A stretch of 46,528 nucleotides of DNA from Bacillus sp. CGMCC 1.16541 (GTDB taxonomy: Bacteria > Bacillota > Bacilli > Bacillales > Bacillaceae_H). How positions within the stretch are numbered: the first letter of the stretch is position 1; every line of letters begins with the position of its first letter. The stretch spans positions 1 to 46,528 of the forward strand of contig NZ_QFRU01000032.1 in NCBI RefSeq assembly GCF_003184905.1. The letters are read 5' to 3'. Below are positions 37,048-45,253 of this stretch, piece after piece. Position numbers and translations under genes: made by a program. The notes beneath the pieces are model-generated. The model was not told the DNA's origin, ran no database searches, and saw nothing but the letters and a program-made list of their open reading frames with translations.

Positions 37048-38158
37048 CACGAACCATATGATGTTCATTTTCTTTGATCATCATCCATAATTCTTTTGGA
37101 ATGTGTTGATGATGTGACGTTGATTGTAAAGTGGTTTTAATCGATTTTTCTTCACTATGACGTACTTTATGCATCCACTTTGGCTCAAGAACGAGTTCTG
37201 TCCCCATTGTAACAAGAGATAACCCTGTACGCAGTGCTTCAATTACATCCTCTGGTGTACGCATGTGACCTCCACTTACAATCGGAATGCGATGATTAAT
37301 ATGTTTGATAATTGCTGGGACAATTTGTGCTTCTCCTTCTTTATGATGAGAAGCTTGTTGCCAAAAGTCATCCATTTGGATGTGAACATAATCTACTCCT
37401 TCTTGAATGAGTAAATCCATAAATTGCAACGTATGTTCAACCGTATTACCTTGATACCCTTTTTCTTCTGGTGTTAACGTATACCCAATTAGAAAAGGTT
37501 TATGTGCATTTGCTTTTACTGTATGTTTCATTGCTCGAATGACTTTTAACGTGAAAGCCATACGATTTTCAACCGAACCACCGTAACTGTCACAGCGACT
37601 GTTTGCTTGTTTTGAAGTGAATTGTTGTAACAAGTGCCCATTTGCCCCATCTAGTTCAACACCGTCAAATCTCGCTTCAATGGCTCTTCTTGTCGCATCC
37701 GCAAACGCTTGACAAACAATGTTCACGTCTCGTTCATCCATCTCTTTTGGTTTTTTTCCTCTTCGCACATGTGAAATCGCACTAGGGCCAATCGCGTTAC
37801 TTCCCTCTTTGATCATATCGACACATTTTCGACCACCGTGAGAAAGCTGTAAGATTGATCGTGCCCCTTCCTTTTCGATTGTATGAGTTAGTTCACTTAA
37901 GCGGCGAAGTACCTTATCTTCATGTACGCCCATTTGTTTTTTAGCTATTTTCCCGTTTTCTAGAACATAAGCAGGACCAACAATGATCGCTGCAACACCG
38001 CTTGCTCTTTCTCGGTAAAAATCCACATCTACTTGTGATACTTCTCCATTCTCATGCGAAGAATATGTAAGCATCGGTGCCATGACCACGCGACTTTTTA
38101 ATTCAATTCCATTTAAGAACTTAAAATGCTTAAATAACGGTTCATAATTACTATTCAT
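37037..38158 (-). CDS. NADH:flavin oxidoreductase / old yellow enzyme family, atypical active site
   Basis: FMN-dependent TIM barrel of 373 aa: LKSRVVMAPMLTYSSHENGE, ILQLSHGGRKCVD (His/Gly loop), VCQAFADATRRAIEARFDGV, SRCDSYGGSVENRMAFTLKV (conserved SYGGSxENR), YVHIQMDD and IPIVSGGHMRTPEDVIEALR. The catalytic segment, usually E-[IL]-H-x-A-[HN], reads GVELDGANGHLL. The first His is replaced by Asp while Asn is kept, so substrate binding may differ from enoate reductases. Related Bacillus proteins are often annotated YqiG/NamA-like. Single gene. Confidence 0.88.
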   Translation of the reverse strand: MNSNYEPLFKHFKFLNGIELKSRVVMAPMLTYSSHENGEVSQVDVDFYRERASGVAAIIVGPAYVLENGKIAKKQMGVHEDKVLRRLSELTHTIEKEGARSILQLSHGGRKCVDMIKEGSNAIGPSAISHVRRGKKPKEMDERDVNIVCQAFADATRRAIEARFDGVELDGANGHLLQQFTSKQANSRCDSYGGSVENRMAFTLKVIRAMKHTVKANAHKPFLIGYTLTPEEKGYQGNTVEHTLQFMDLLIQEGVDYVHIQMDDFWQQASHHKEGEAQIVPAIIKHINHRIPIVSGGHMRTPEDVIEALRTGLSLVTMGTELVLEPKWMHKVRHSEEKSIKTTLQSTSHHQHIPKELWMMIKENEHHMVREKE

Positions 38159-38226
38159 CTACGCGACGCACTTCCTTTCTTCTATAGATTGACCAATCTA
38201 AAAAGGATTTACGCTTAAACGTTCGA

Positions 38227-38889
38227 TTATTGAACAGAAAGTACAGCTAATGTCTGACTTGTATACGTAATGGTTATTTCTTTACCTGATAATGCTTGAT
38301 ACTCTAATGCTTTACCGAATGGCACTTTCAAGACAACGGGCTCACCACATTTGTTTACTACTTCAATCGTAGAACGGTCTACCGCTCCAATGGTTGTGAA
38401 CGATTCTTTTTTAGCTTGAACAGGAATCGTCAGCTTTTGACCGATAATCACATAGTCGTTATTCATTTTGTTCGTATGTTTAATGATATTAACAGTTGTA
38501 CCAAATCGTTTTGCTAAAGCCCACAACGTATCTCCAGCTTCTACCGTATAAATAGGCACGGTATTCATTACTTCATTTTTATCACTTAAATGAGCTGCAG
38601 GAACAGAAAGTGCCATTCCTTCACGAATAAAGTCCGATTGTAATCCGTTCACTTCCTTTAACTGATGAACGGTGACATTGTATTTCTTTGACAATCCATA
38701 AAGAGTGTCGCCACTTTTAATGGTATATGTATCACTACAAGCGGATGCTTGACTAGTAGAAACATTCATAAATGTTGCACTTATGACTGCGACACACGCT
38801 GCCGTTGTTACTTTTCTCATTTTTTGCTTTCGCTTCTGTACTTGCTTCTGCGCAATTGCTTCTTTTCTCGTCATTGTAATTTCCGTCAT
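38227..38889 (-). CDS. Exported protein with two LysM domains (220 aa)
   Basis: A charged N-terminal region (about 25 residues, RKEAIAQKQVQKRKQKM) precedes a hydrophobic segment (TTAACVAVISATFMNV) ending SQASA, a long signal or anchor. LysM 1 is YTIKSGDTLYGLSKKYNVTV, with LKEVNGLQSDFIREGMALSV. LysM 2 is YTVEAGDTLWALAKRFGTTV, with NNDYVIIGQKLTIPV. The C-terminal 70 residues (FTTIGAVDRSTIEVVNKCGE and onwards) form a beta-rich part without a recognised catalytic motif. The start at 38889 (MTEITMTR) follows AAGGGGA. A longer frame is less likely. It binds peptidoglycan and may be a wall or spore-cortex protein. Confidence 0.8.
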   Translation of the reverse strand: MTEITMTRKEAIAQKQVQKRKQKMRKVTTAACVAVISATFMNVSTSQASACSDTYTIKSGDTLYGLSKKYNVTVHQLKEVNGLQSDFIREGMALSVPAAHLSDKNEVMNTVPIYTVEAGDTLWALAKRFGTTVNIIKHTNKMNNDYVIIGQKLTIPVQAKKESFTTIGAVDRSTIEVVNKCGEPVVLKVPFGKALEYQALSGKEITITYTSQTLAVLSVQ

Positions 38890-39320
38890 GATTGTTAGTC
38901 CCCTTTTGCACGTTATGTAATTGTAAAAAAATAAATATATCATCCATTAATAGGTTTTATAAGAATGTATTTCCAAAACTTACAGCGAGAATCATTATAG
39001 CAAATCATTTTTCGACAGAATATGCGAGAAAAGATAGATTTCAATGAACAACAGTATCATTATTCTAATAAAAAAAATGTTTCCTTTATACATAAAATCA
39101 TGACTTTTAATCTATTAATACACGCTAATTTTATAAATAATCCATTTACTAGAAATTTAGTTACAAAAAGTATATGAAATGACCTATTTTTATAAAGGAT
39201 AAAAAGAATCGCTTTTTAGAATTAAATGGTAATAGATAAACATATAAGCCTACATAGAAGATAGATCTATTATTCTATACTTTAAAACGTATATGTTACA
39301 CATTGCTTTTTTCCATCCAT
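38890..39320. other. Intergenic region, no supported gene
   Basis: About 430 bp of very AT-rich DNA upstream of the LysM gene. No frame, repeat or strong promoter was recognised. Confidence 0.5.
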
Positions 39321-39434
39321 TCAATTAGGGACAATATACCGATAACCACCACCATGCATTTCTTTTAACGAATTGAAAAATGTATTGCCTCTCTTTTTCG
39401 CTTCTTGAGGTGAAAAACACAAAAAAGAAACCAT
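39321..39434 (-). CDS. Possible 37-aa peptide, low confidence
   Basis: A minus frame starting at ATG 39434 reads MVSFLCFSPQEAKKRGNTFF then NSLKEMHGGGYRYIVPN. The second half looks protein-like (amphipathic helix, then GGGYRY), unlike translated AT-rich noise. The start lies inside the terminator hairpin after murG and there is no proper ribosome-binding site. It may be the 3' fragment of a lost gene. Confidence 0.25.
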   Translation of the reverse strand: MVSFLCFSPQEAKKRGNTFFNSLKEMHGGGYRYIVPN

Positions 39435-39459
39435 TCTTTATGCTGAATGGCCTCTTTTG
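39419..39459 (-). terminator. Terminator after the stand-alone murG
   Basis: AAGAGGCCATTC / GAATGGTTTCTT stem on the minus strand followed by TTTTTG. Confidence 0.8.
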
Positions 39460-39463
39460 ATTG

Positions 39464-40531
39464 TTATTTGACAGCTTCAATTTCACGAACTAACGTAGAA
39501 ATGGCATCGGTTTTCGTTGCTGCTCTCATCGTTTGTTTCATCGTTAGTGCATTTGTTTGAAGTTGTTGGATATGTTCCATCAGTGTGTCTTTCGTTAACT
39601 GTTCTTCCTCAAGAACTAGGCTGAACCCTTTTTTCTTAAATGACGCCGCATTCAAGATTTGATCTCCACGGCTCTGTGCTTTTGATAAAGGGATAATCAA
39701 CATTGGCTTATGCAATGCTAGAAATTCGAAAATGGCATTAGATCCACCACGTGTAATGACATAATCGGTTGCTGCTAAAACATCTGATAATTCGTCATGA
39801 ACGTATTCAAGTTGTTGATAGCCACGCACATTTTTTAATGATTCATCAACGTTTCCTTTTCCACATAAATGAACAATTTGAAACTTTTTCGTTAGTTCAG
39901 GTAGTGCTTCGCGAACCGCTTCATTAATACGACGCGCACCTAAACTTCCTCCCATAATCGTTAGAACAGGAAGTTTATCATAGAAATGGAGCCAATTTAA
40001 TCCATTTTGAGCGCGACCTTGTAGTAATTCTTTTCGAATAGGTGATCCTACTACCGTTACTTTATCAGCAGGAAAGTATTTTGCTGCTTCATCAAATGAA
40101 GTGAAAATTTTTGTCGCAAAGCGCTGTGCAATTTTATTTGCAAGTCCTGGCGTTAAATCACTTTCATGAATAAAAACTGGAATATTTAAAGACTTTGCCG
40201 CCATGATGACTGGAACTGTAACAAACCCGCCTTTTGAAAACACAAGTGCTGGTTTTAATTTTTTCAAGATACGACGCGCATCTCCAATGCCCTTTACAAC
40301 ACGAAAGACGTCTTTGACGTTTTCCATATCAATGTATCTTCTTAATTTCCCACTTGAAATGGCATGGTAAGGTACATTGATTTTTTCAATTAACTCTTTT
40401 TCAATTCCTTTATGAGAACCAATATATTGAATGTCCCATTTTGTTTGGTCAAGCTCGTTCATGATCGCAATGTTTGGCGTCACATGACCAGCCGTTCCTC
40501 CACCAGTAAACACAATCACTTTTTTTGTCAT
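39464..40531 (-). CDS. murG: UDP-N-acetylglucosamine transferase, MurG-type, stand-alone
   Basis: Adds GlcNAc to lipid I to make lipid II at the inner face of the membrane. 355 aa, GT28 family. Motifs: VFTGGGTAGHVTPNIAIM (N-terminal G-loop), FVTVPVIMAAKSLNIPVFIH, ESDLTPGLANKIA, LTIMGGSLGARRINEAV (donor side) and ITRGGSNAIFEFLALHKPML. The gene stands alone, whereas the essential murG normally sits in the dcw cluster with ftsW and murB. This is therefore probably a second MurG, as known in some Bacillus cereus-group strains. AGAGAGGC precedes the ATG. Confidence 0.85.
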   Translation of the reverse strand: MTKKVIVFTGGGTAGHVTPNIAIMNELDQTKWDIQYIGSHKGIEKELIEKINVPYHAISSGKLRRYIDMENVKDVFRVVKGIGDARRILKKLKPALVFSKGGFVTVPVIMAAKSLNIPVFIHESDLTPGLANKIAQRFATKIFTSFDEAAKYFPADKVTVVGSPIRKELLQGRAQNGLNWLHFYDKLPVLTIMGGSLGARRINEAVREALPELTKKFQIVHLCGKGNVDESLKNVRGYQQLEYVHDELSDVLAATDYVITRGGSNAIFEFLALHKPMLIIPLSKAQSRGDQILNAASFKKKGFSLVLEEEQLTKDTLMEHIQQLQTNALTMKQTMRAATKTDAISTLVREIEAVK

Positions 40532-40672
40532 CTTTTTGCCTCTCTTTTATGTTAATTCTTCACTATTTTCATTCTTATGTATAAGACTGTTAAATATGTA
40601 GTATATACAACCACAGATTATATCACGTTTAAACAAGGAGGCAAACTAACTTATCACTCATTTTCACTATAA

Positions 40673-40707
40673 AAACAGCCGTTCTTCTTTAAGAAAAACG
40701 ACTGTTG
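40673..40707 (-). terminator. Terminator after threonine synthase
   Basis: ACAGTCGTTTTTC / GAAGAACGGCTGT stem on the minus strand with a TTTTTAT tail. Confidence 0.8.
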
Positions 40708-40711
40708 ATTG

Positions 40712-41932
40712 TTATAACTTTATTGAAATGTTGTCTCCACGTTGAAGTAATGGTACATCCACATACACGCTTTCTGGGTATTTGATTCCTTGCCCTGTGT
40801 TTAAGCAAACGACACGCTCATCTTCCTGAATCCACCCTTCTTCTCGTAACTTTCGAGCTGCTGTAAAGGTCGCCGCTCCTTCGGGACAAATAAACATCCC
40901 TTCATTTTGAGCTACTAACGCTTGTTTTCTTTGAATATCTTGGTCGGATACGGCTATGGCACATCCGTTCGTTTCGTAGATGGCTTCTAACACTAAAAAA
41001 TCACCAATTGCTTTTGGTACGTTAATGCCAAACGCCATCGTCTCAGACTCTTCCCAAAACTCTGATTCTTTCTTTCCTTCTTGCCACGCTTTAACAATTG
41101 GAGCGCACCCTTCTGCTTGTACCGCGACTAGACGAGGAAACTTCCCTTGTTCAACCCAGCCTAGTTGCTGAAGTTCGACAATAGCTTTGTAGATGCCAAT
41201 AATGCCGACACCACCACCTGTTGGATACAAGATGACGTCTGGTACTTCCCAGTTAAATTGTTCAAGAATTTCATAGCCCATCGTTTTCTTTCCTTCGATT
41301 CGATAAGGTTCTTTTAATGTAGAAGAATCATAAAATCCTTCTTCTTGAACGAGTTTACCAACCATTTTACCCGCATCGCTAATCAATCCATTAACTAAGT
41401 ATAAATTCGCACCCGCAATCGCGCACTCTTTACGTGTAATAGAAGGTGCATCTTGTGGCATTACAATGTAGGATTCAATCCCTGCTCGCGATGCGTATAA
41501 AGACCACGCAGCCCCTGCGTTTCCGTTCGTTGGCATCGCTAAACTTTTCACACCTAATTCTTTTGCTTTTGATACGCCAACAGCTGCGCCCCTTGCTTTG
41601 AACGAGCCAGTAGGAACAAGTCCTTCATCTTTCATATGTAAGTGGGGAATCCCTAACTTTTCACCTAGTTTCTTCATTGGAATTAGGGGTGTCATTCCTT
41701 CTCCTAGGGTAACGACATTTTCTTCGTTCGTAACTGGCAGCACCTCATGGTAACGCCATAGATTAGCAGGACGCAATGCTAACTCTTCCTTGTTCCATAC
41801 GCTCTTAACCGCTTCTAAATCATAATCAACTAAAAGTGGTGAACCACATTGACATAAATGATGGACTTCATTCGGTTTATAAGTCGCTTCACACTTTGGA
41901 CAGCGTAATTGTTTAATATAACTATATGTCAT
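40712..41932 (-). CDS. thrC: Threonine synthase-like PLP enzyme, EC 4.2.3.1
   Basis: Converts O-phospho-homoserine to threonine. An N-terminal zinc-ribbon-like part (LRCPKCEATYKPNEVHHLCQ, CGSPLLVDY) is followed by the PLP fold: EGMTPLIPMKKLGEKLGIPH, the Lys motif in VPTGSFKARGAAVGVSKAKE, ATP-independent substrate loops (MPTNGNAGAAWSLYASRAGI) and the Gly-rich YPTGGGVGIIGIYKAI. It is a stand-alone copy without hom or thrB, so it may be a paralogue of the operon enzyme. The start at 41932 (MTYSYIKQLRC) has AGGAG close to it. An in-frame ATG eleven codons upstream has AAAGGTGA before it and is also possible. Confidence 0.85.
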   Translation of the reverse strand: MTYSYIKQLRCPKCEATYKPNEVHHLCQCGSPLLVDYDLEAVKSVWNKEELALRPANLWRYHEVLPVTNEENVVTLGEGMTPLIPMKKLGEKLGIPHLHMKDEGLVPTGSFKARGAAVGVSKAKELGVKSLAMPTNGNAGAAWSLYASRAGIESYIVMPQDAPSITRKECAIAGANLYLVNGLISDAGKMVGKLVQEEGFYDSSTLKEPYRIEGKKTMGYEILEQFNWEVPDVILYPTGGGVGIIGIYKAIVELQQLGWVEQGKFPRLVAVQAEGCAPIVKAWQEGKKESEFWEESETMAFGINVPKAIGDFLVLEAIYETNGCAIAVSDQDIQRKQALVAQNEGMFICPEGAATFTAARKLREEGWIQEDERVVCLNTGQGIKYPESVYVDVPLLQRGDNISIKL

Positions 41933-42216
41933 ATTCTCCTCAACACCTCTTTTTATTGAAATCATTTTTGTTTATTCACCTTTTATACCCTCTATATCAT
42001 ACTGGTATAATCAGAATTACATAAGTAATCTTAGAGTATAATAAAATGTCAGAATCATCAATCATCTTATATTATGTTAAATATTACCTTGTTTACTCTT
42101 TATTTGTACTTTTTATCTCTTAAGGTGAATGACTTCTCAGTAAAAATAGATAAATTACGTCCATTCGTTGTAAGCATATGGTAAACTATGATTAACAAAA
42201 GATGGGAGTGAATGTG

Positions 42217-43029
42217 ATGATTGAAATTAGTACTCATAGCGGTGTGGTCTGTGCAAAAGGAACGGTTTCTTTACAAGATGCGCATATGAACATCTACGCA
42301 TTTTTAGTCGATAACATGCTCGTTGATACAGGTCCTGAAAGTTTATTACAAGCATTTATTCCATTTTATCGATTAGAATCATTTGATTTTGTTGTGTTAA
42401 CTCATCTTCATGAAGATCATACTGGATGCGCTCCTTGGATTGAACAAAATAAACAAGTCCCAATCTATATTCATGAAATGTCAATCGATGATAGCGAAAA
42501 ACAAGCACATTACCCTGCTTATCGTCAGCATTTTTGGGGAGCGAGGCATCCGTTTCACCCAAAACCTCTTCAATCTACATTTACTTCAGAGAACTACAAG
42601 TGGAAATCCATTCATACACCAGGTCATGTCGATGATCATGTGGTCTTTTTAAATACAGATACAGGCACTTTATTTGCAGGAGATTTATTTGTCAGCCCTA
42701 AAACGAAAATCATTATGCGTAATGAGTCGGTATCAACAACTATTCAGTCCATTCGTAACGTATTACAGCACGATTTCCAAGAAATGTTTTGCAGTCATGC
42801 AGGGTATGTGAAAGATGGAAAAGCTATGCTACAGCGAAAGCTCCAATACTTAGAAGAGATAGAAGGGAAAATTCTTTCTCTCCATCAACAAGGCCAAACT
42901 ATCCATGAAATAAAACAAACATTGTTTCCTGTCCCATATCCGCTTATCGCCCTCTCTGAGCATGAATGGGACTCAGAGCACATTGTCACATCTGTTGTGA
43001 ATGATCGGTCTTATTCAATAAAAAAATGA
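42217..43029 (+). CDS. Metallo-beta-lactamase-fold hydrolase
   Basis: 270 aa. Zinc ligands follow the MBL pattern: VLTHLHEDHTGCAPW (H-x-H-x-D-H), TPGHVDDHVVF (His 3), LFAGDLFVSP (bridging Asp) and MFCSHAGYV (last His). These are glyoxalase II-like or lactonase-like folds, and the C-terminal helices (QRKLQYLEEIEGKILSLHQQ, HEIKQTLFPVP) match the LACTB2-like group. The start at 42217 (MIEISTHS) has GGGAG at 8-nt spacing, with a longer frame unlikely. It is monocistronic. Substrate unknown. Confidence 0.85.
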   Translation: MIEISTHSGVVCAKGTVSLQDAHMNIYAFLVDNMLVDTGPESLLQAFIPFYRLESFDFVVLTHLHEDHTGCAPWIEQNKQVPIYIHEMSIDDSEKQAHYPAYRQHFWGARHPFHPKPLQSTFTSENYKWKSIHTPGHVDDHVVFLNTDTGTLFAGDLFVSPKTKIIMRNESVSTTIQSIRNVLQHDFQEMFCSHAGYVKDGKAMLQRKLQYLEEIEGKILSLHQQGQTIHEIKQTLFPVPYPLIALSEHEWDSEHIVTSVVNDRSYSIKK

Positions 43030-43054
43030 CGAGCTCTCAGCTCGTCATTTTTTT
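43022..43054. terminator. Bidirectional terminator
   Basis: AAATGACGAGCT and AGCTCGTCATTT are exact complements with T/A tracts on both sides, between the convergent MBL and amidase genes. Confidence 0.9.
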
Positions 43055-43061
43055 ACTCCTT

Positions 43062-43814
43062 TTAAAATCCCCACCAATATTCATGCATTCCTTGAGCGTA
43101 TTGAGTCGCTAAGTTTTGACGAAATGTTGCATTTGCAAGGTTTGCAGCATCCATTGAATTACTAATGAATCCTGTTTCACCAAGCGTAGCCGGCATATTT
43201 GTATACTTTAGCACATAGAATCCAGCTTCTTTTACACCTCGAAGTGTAGAATAAGAACTTTTTAATTTGTTATACGTACTTGTCGCAAGCTTTGAGCCAT
43301 TTGTGCTTCCATAATAGTGATACGTTTCTAAACCATTTGGCGATGATGTACTGTAACTATTAATGTGCATGGATACAAAAAAGTTTGCTCCTACACTATT
43401 GGCATACGCCGTACGACTTTCTAATGAAAGGGTCGTGTCGGTGCTTCTTGTCATATAAACAGTTGCGGGATAATTGGCGATGATATAATCTCTAGATCGT
43501 TTTGCAATATCCAATACAATATCTTTTTCCCGAATGCCGTTTCCAACAGCACCAGGATCGGTTCCTCCATGTCCAGGATCAAGGACAATAATTGGATTGG
43601 CAGCTGCGCGAATCCCCTTCTTATTTTTCACATCTTCTTGATCAAGTTGTTCCTTTAATTTTGGATCGTAATTCTCTGGAGGAGGTGCTACATTCCACAT
43701 CGGCTCATCAGCAATGACTGGACCGTTATCTTTCTTTTCAGCTCCTACAGTCGACACACCACCTACTAAACTCATACAAACTAAACCAGCAACCAATACC
43801 CTTAATTTTCTCAT
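43062..43814 (-). CDS. N-acetylmuramoyl-L-alanine amidase (Amidase_3), secreted
   Basis: Cuts the bond between muramic acid and the stem peptide. Signal peptide (residues 1-25, ending TVGA). A Pro-rich linker (WNVAPPPENYDPKL) leads to the amidase domain from about residue 70: IIVLDPGHGGTDPGAVG (Zn His), GIREKDIVLDIAKR (Zn Glu), FFVSMHINSYSTSSPNG (Zn His) and NMPATLGETGFISNSMD (catalytic Glu). There is no wall-binding domain. The gene follows the SurA/PrsA-like gene by 61 bp, so the two may form an operon. Confidence 0.92.
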   Translation of the reverse strand: MRKLRVLVAGLVCMSLVGGVSTVGAEKKDNGPVIADEPMWNVAPPPENYDPKLKEQLDQEDVKNKKGIRAAANPIIVLDPGHGGTDPGAVGNGIREKDIVLDIAKRSRDYIIANYPATVYMTRSTDTTLSLESRTAYANSVGANFFVSMHINSYSTSSPNGLETYHYYGSTNGSKLATSTYNKLKSSYSTLRGVKEAGFYVLKYTNMPATLGETGFISNSMDAANLANATFRQNLATQYAQGMHEYWWGF

Positions 43815-43875
43815 CTCTCCATCTACTCCTTTTCCTATCTTTTTATAAGAAACAAAGTCGTTTCACATAGCATGA

Positions 43876-44838
43876 TCAAAACTTCATGATTAATCGGATA
43901 TTAACTGGGATGTCAGAAAAGAATGCGTGTAAGCGTGGTTTCGTTAAGTTGTCTAAATATAATTCATAGTTGGTATGTTCTTTTTGATTCTCTAGCCAAT
44001 GTCCGTAGTACTCTTTTTGCTTATCGTATAAAAGTGTCGCATAAATTTTGGCTTTCACTTTTTCATATGGTTGTTGCACAGGTTGTTGAATATCTTCGAT
44101 TCGAAACCAATACGTATCTTCTTCATGTTTAATAGGTCCAATTACGTAATGAGGTGACGATTGAAACATTTGCTCTGCAATCAATCGCGGCACTTCTGAA
44201 GCTAGTTCTTGAAAAGAAGCAAGCTCTTTCCATCCTTCGTAAATCCTAGGTCCTTCAAGAGTATCACTATAAAGTGTTTCATCATTGAAATGCTCTTCAA
44301 CTTCTTGCTCAACAATTGGATTATCTGTTCGTATGTATTGCAATGTTCTTAACTCAGGTATATAAAAAGACGCTTTATACGTTTCATAAAATTGTCGCGT
44401 TTCTTGTTCAGTGACAACAAGTTGATTGGTAATGTAATTTTTCACTTGCATACCAATCATTGCACGCTCAATGTTTTCTAAACTTTCGGCTTCTGTTACA
44501 TTCATTTCTTTTAACTTTTCATTTCGTTCTGCTTTTGTTTCAGCTAACTGCAGAAAGTGCTGTTGCACTTCTTTCTCTTGTACATGAATGTTCATTTCTT
44601 TCGCTTGCTCTAGTACTAAATTTTCTAAACTGCGTTGTTGAATGGCCTCATGCTTCTCTTTTAAAGATGCTGTGTCCGCTACATAAAAATGCTCAACTCT
44701 ACTCCAGTTACTGATACGTTCGACCTTTTCCCCCACTGTCATTAAAAGTGGATCATAGGTAATGTGAATGAGTAATAGAAACCCTACTAAACTAATGATG
44801 AATCCCCAAAAATAGAGCCTATTTTTATACTTCGTCAT
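43876..44838 (-). CDS. SurA/PrsA-like membrane-anchored foldase-type protein
   Basis: One N-terminal helix (LYFWGFIISLVGFLLLIHI) anchors a large extracytoplasmic part. Residues about 65-140 resemble the SurA N-terminal helical domain (RSLENLVLEQAKEMNIHVQE, KEVQQHFLQLAETKAERNEK). About 150-290 has the parvulin-region layout (VTEQETRQFYETYKASFYIP, PHYVIGPIKHEEDTYWFRIE, YEKVKAKIYATLLYDKQKEY) but without clear catalytic residues, so it is probably a chaperone rather than an active isomerase. It precedes the amidase, which it may help to fold. No lipobox is present, unlike PrsA. Confidence 0.7.
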   Translation of the reverse strand: MTKYKNRLYFWGFIISLVGFLLLIHITYDPLLMTVGEKVERISNWSRVEHFYVADTASLKEKHEAIQQRSLENLVLEQAKEMNIHVQEKEVQQHFLQLAETKAERNEKLKEMNVTEAESLENIERAMIGMQVKNYITNQLVVTEQETRQFYETYKASFYIPELRTLQYIRTDNPIVEQEVEEHFNDETLYSDTLEGPRIYEGWKELASFQELASEVPRLIAEQMFQSSPHYVIGPIKHEEDTYWFRIEDIQQPVQQPYEKVKAKIYATLLYDKQKEYYGHWLENQKEHTNYELYLDNLTKPRLHAFFSDIPVNIRLIMKF

Positions 44839-45046
44839 CTGTAAATCTCCCTTCTTATCAACAAGATAGGTGTAGGAAGGAAATCATTCTCTAGCTTTAG
44901 TGTATCATCACTTATCTCAACTCAGTATTGAGAAATAGCGTCGTGATTGTTTGCGTGATAGCTTGTTTTTACTAATATATTTAGAAACATCACCTTCTTT
45001 TGATTTAGATAGTTAAAAACAAAAAATTCAACCGATAGTGATCCAA

Positions 45047-45145
45047 ATGATTTTTACTTGCGTATTACTCTATGAAAAAGTTACAAAGGAGGAAATACAA
45101 GATATATTAAGTCAAGTCTTATCACAAGTTCTCTCTTTTGCCTAG
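45047..45145 (+). CDS. Possible 32-aa peptide ending in a terminator
   Basis: ATG at 45047 reads MIFTCVLLYEKVTKEEIQDI then LSQVLSQVLSFA and stops at 45143-45145. The second half is an amphipathic helix. The strong hairpin terminator begins at its last codons, so a transcript does seem to end here. Against it, the ribosome-binding site before the ATG is poor, and a strong AAAGGAGG lies inside the frame. It might be a small RNA with an incidental frame. Confidence 0.3.
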   Translation: MIFTCVLLYEKVTKEEIQDILSQVLSQVLSFA

Positions 45146-45172
45146 TCAAAGGGAGAACTTGTTTTATTTTTT
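45124..45172 (+). terminator. Strong intrinsic terminator without a clear upstream gene
   Basis: CAAGTTCTCTCTTTTG pairs with CAAAGGGAGAACTTG, then TTTTATTTTTTG. Upstream on the + strand there is only the possible 32-aa frame, so this marks a short transcript of unknown nature. Confidence 0.85.
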
Positions 45173-45253
45173 GTAAAAAAACAACGCTATCTCTTTATGA
45201 ATAATCTTAGATATGATATGAATAAGACAACGATTTAATAAGGGAGAGGTAGA

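Noticed and set aside
40899-40920. AACATCCCTTCA resembling the palindrome arms
   Set aside because: It lies within threonine synthase coding sequence and has no complementary arm nearby.
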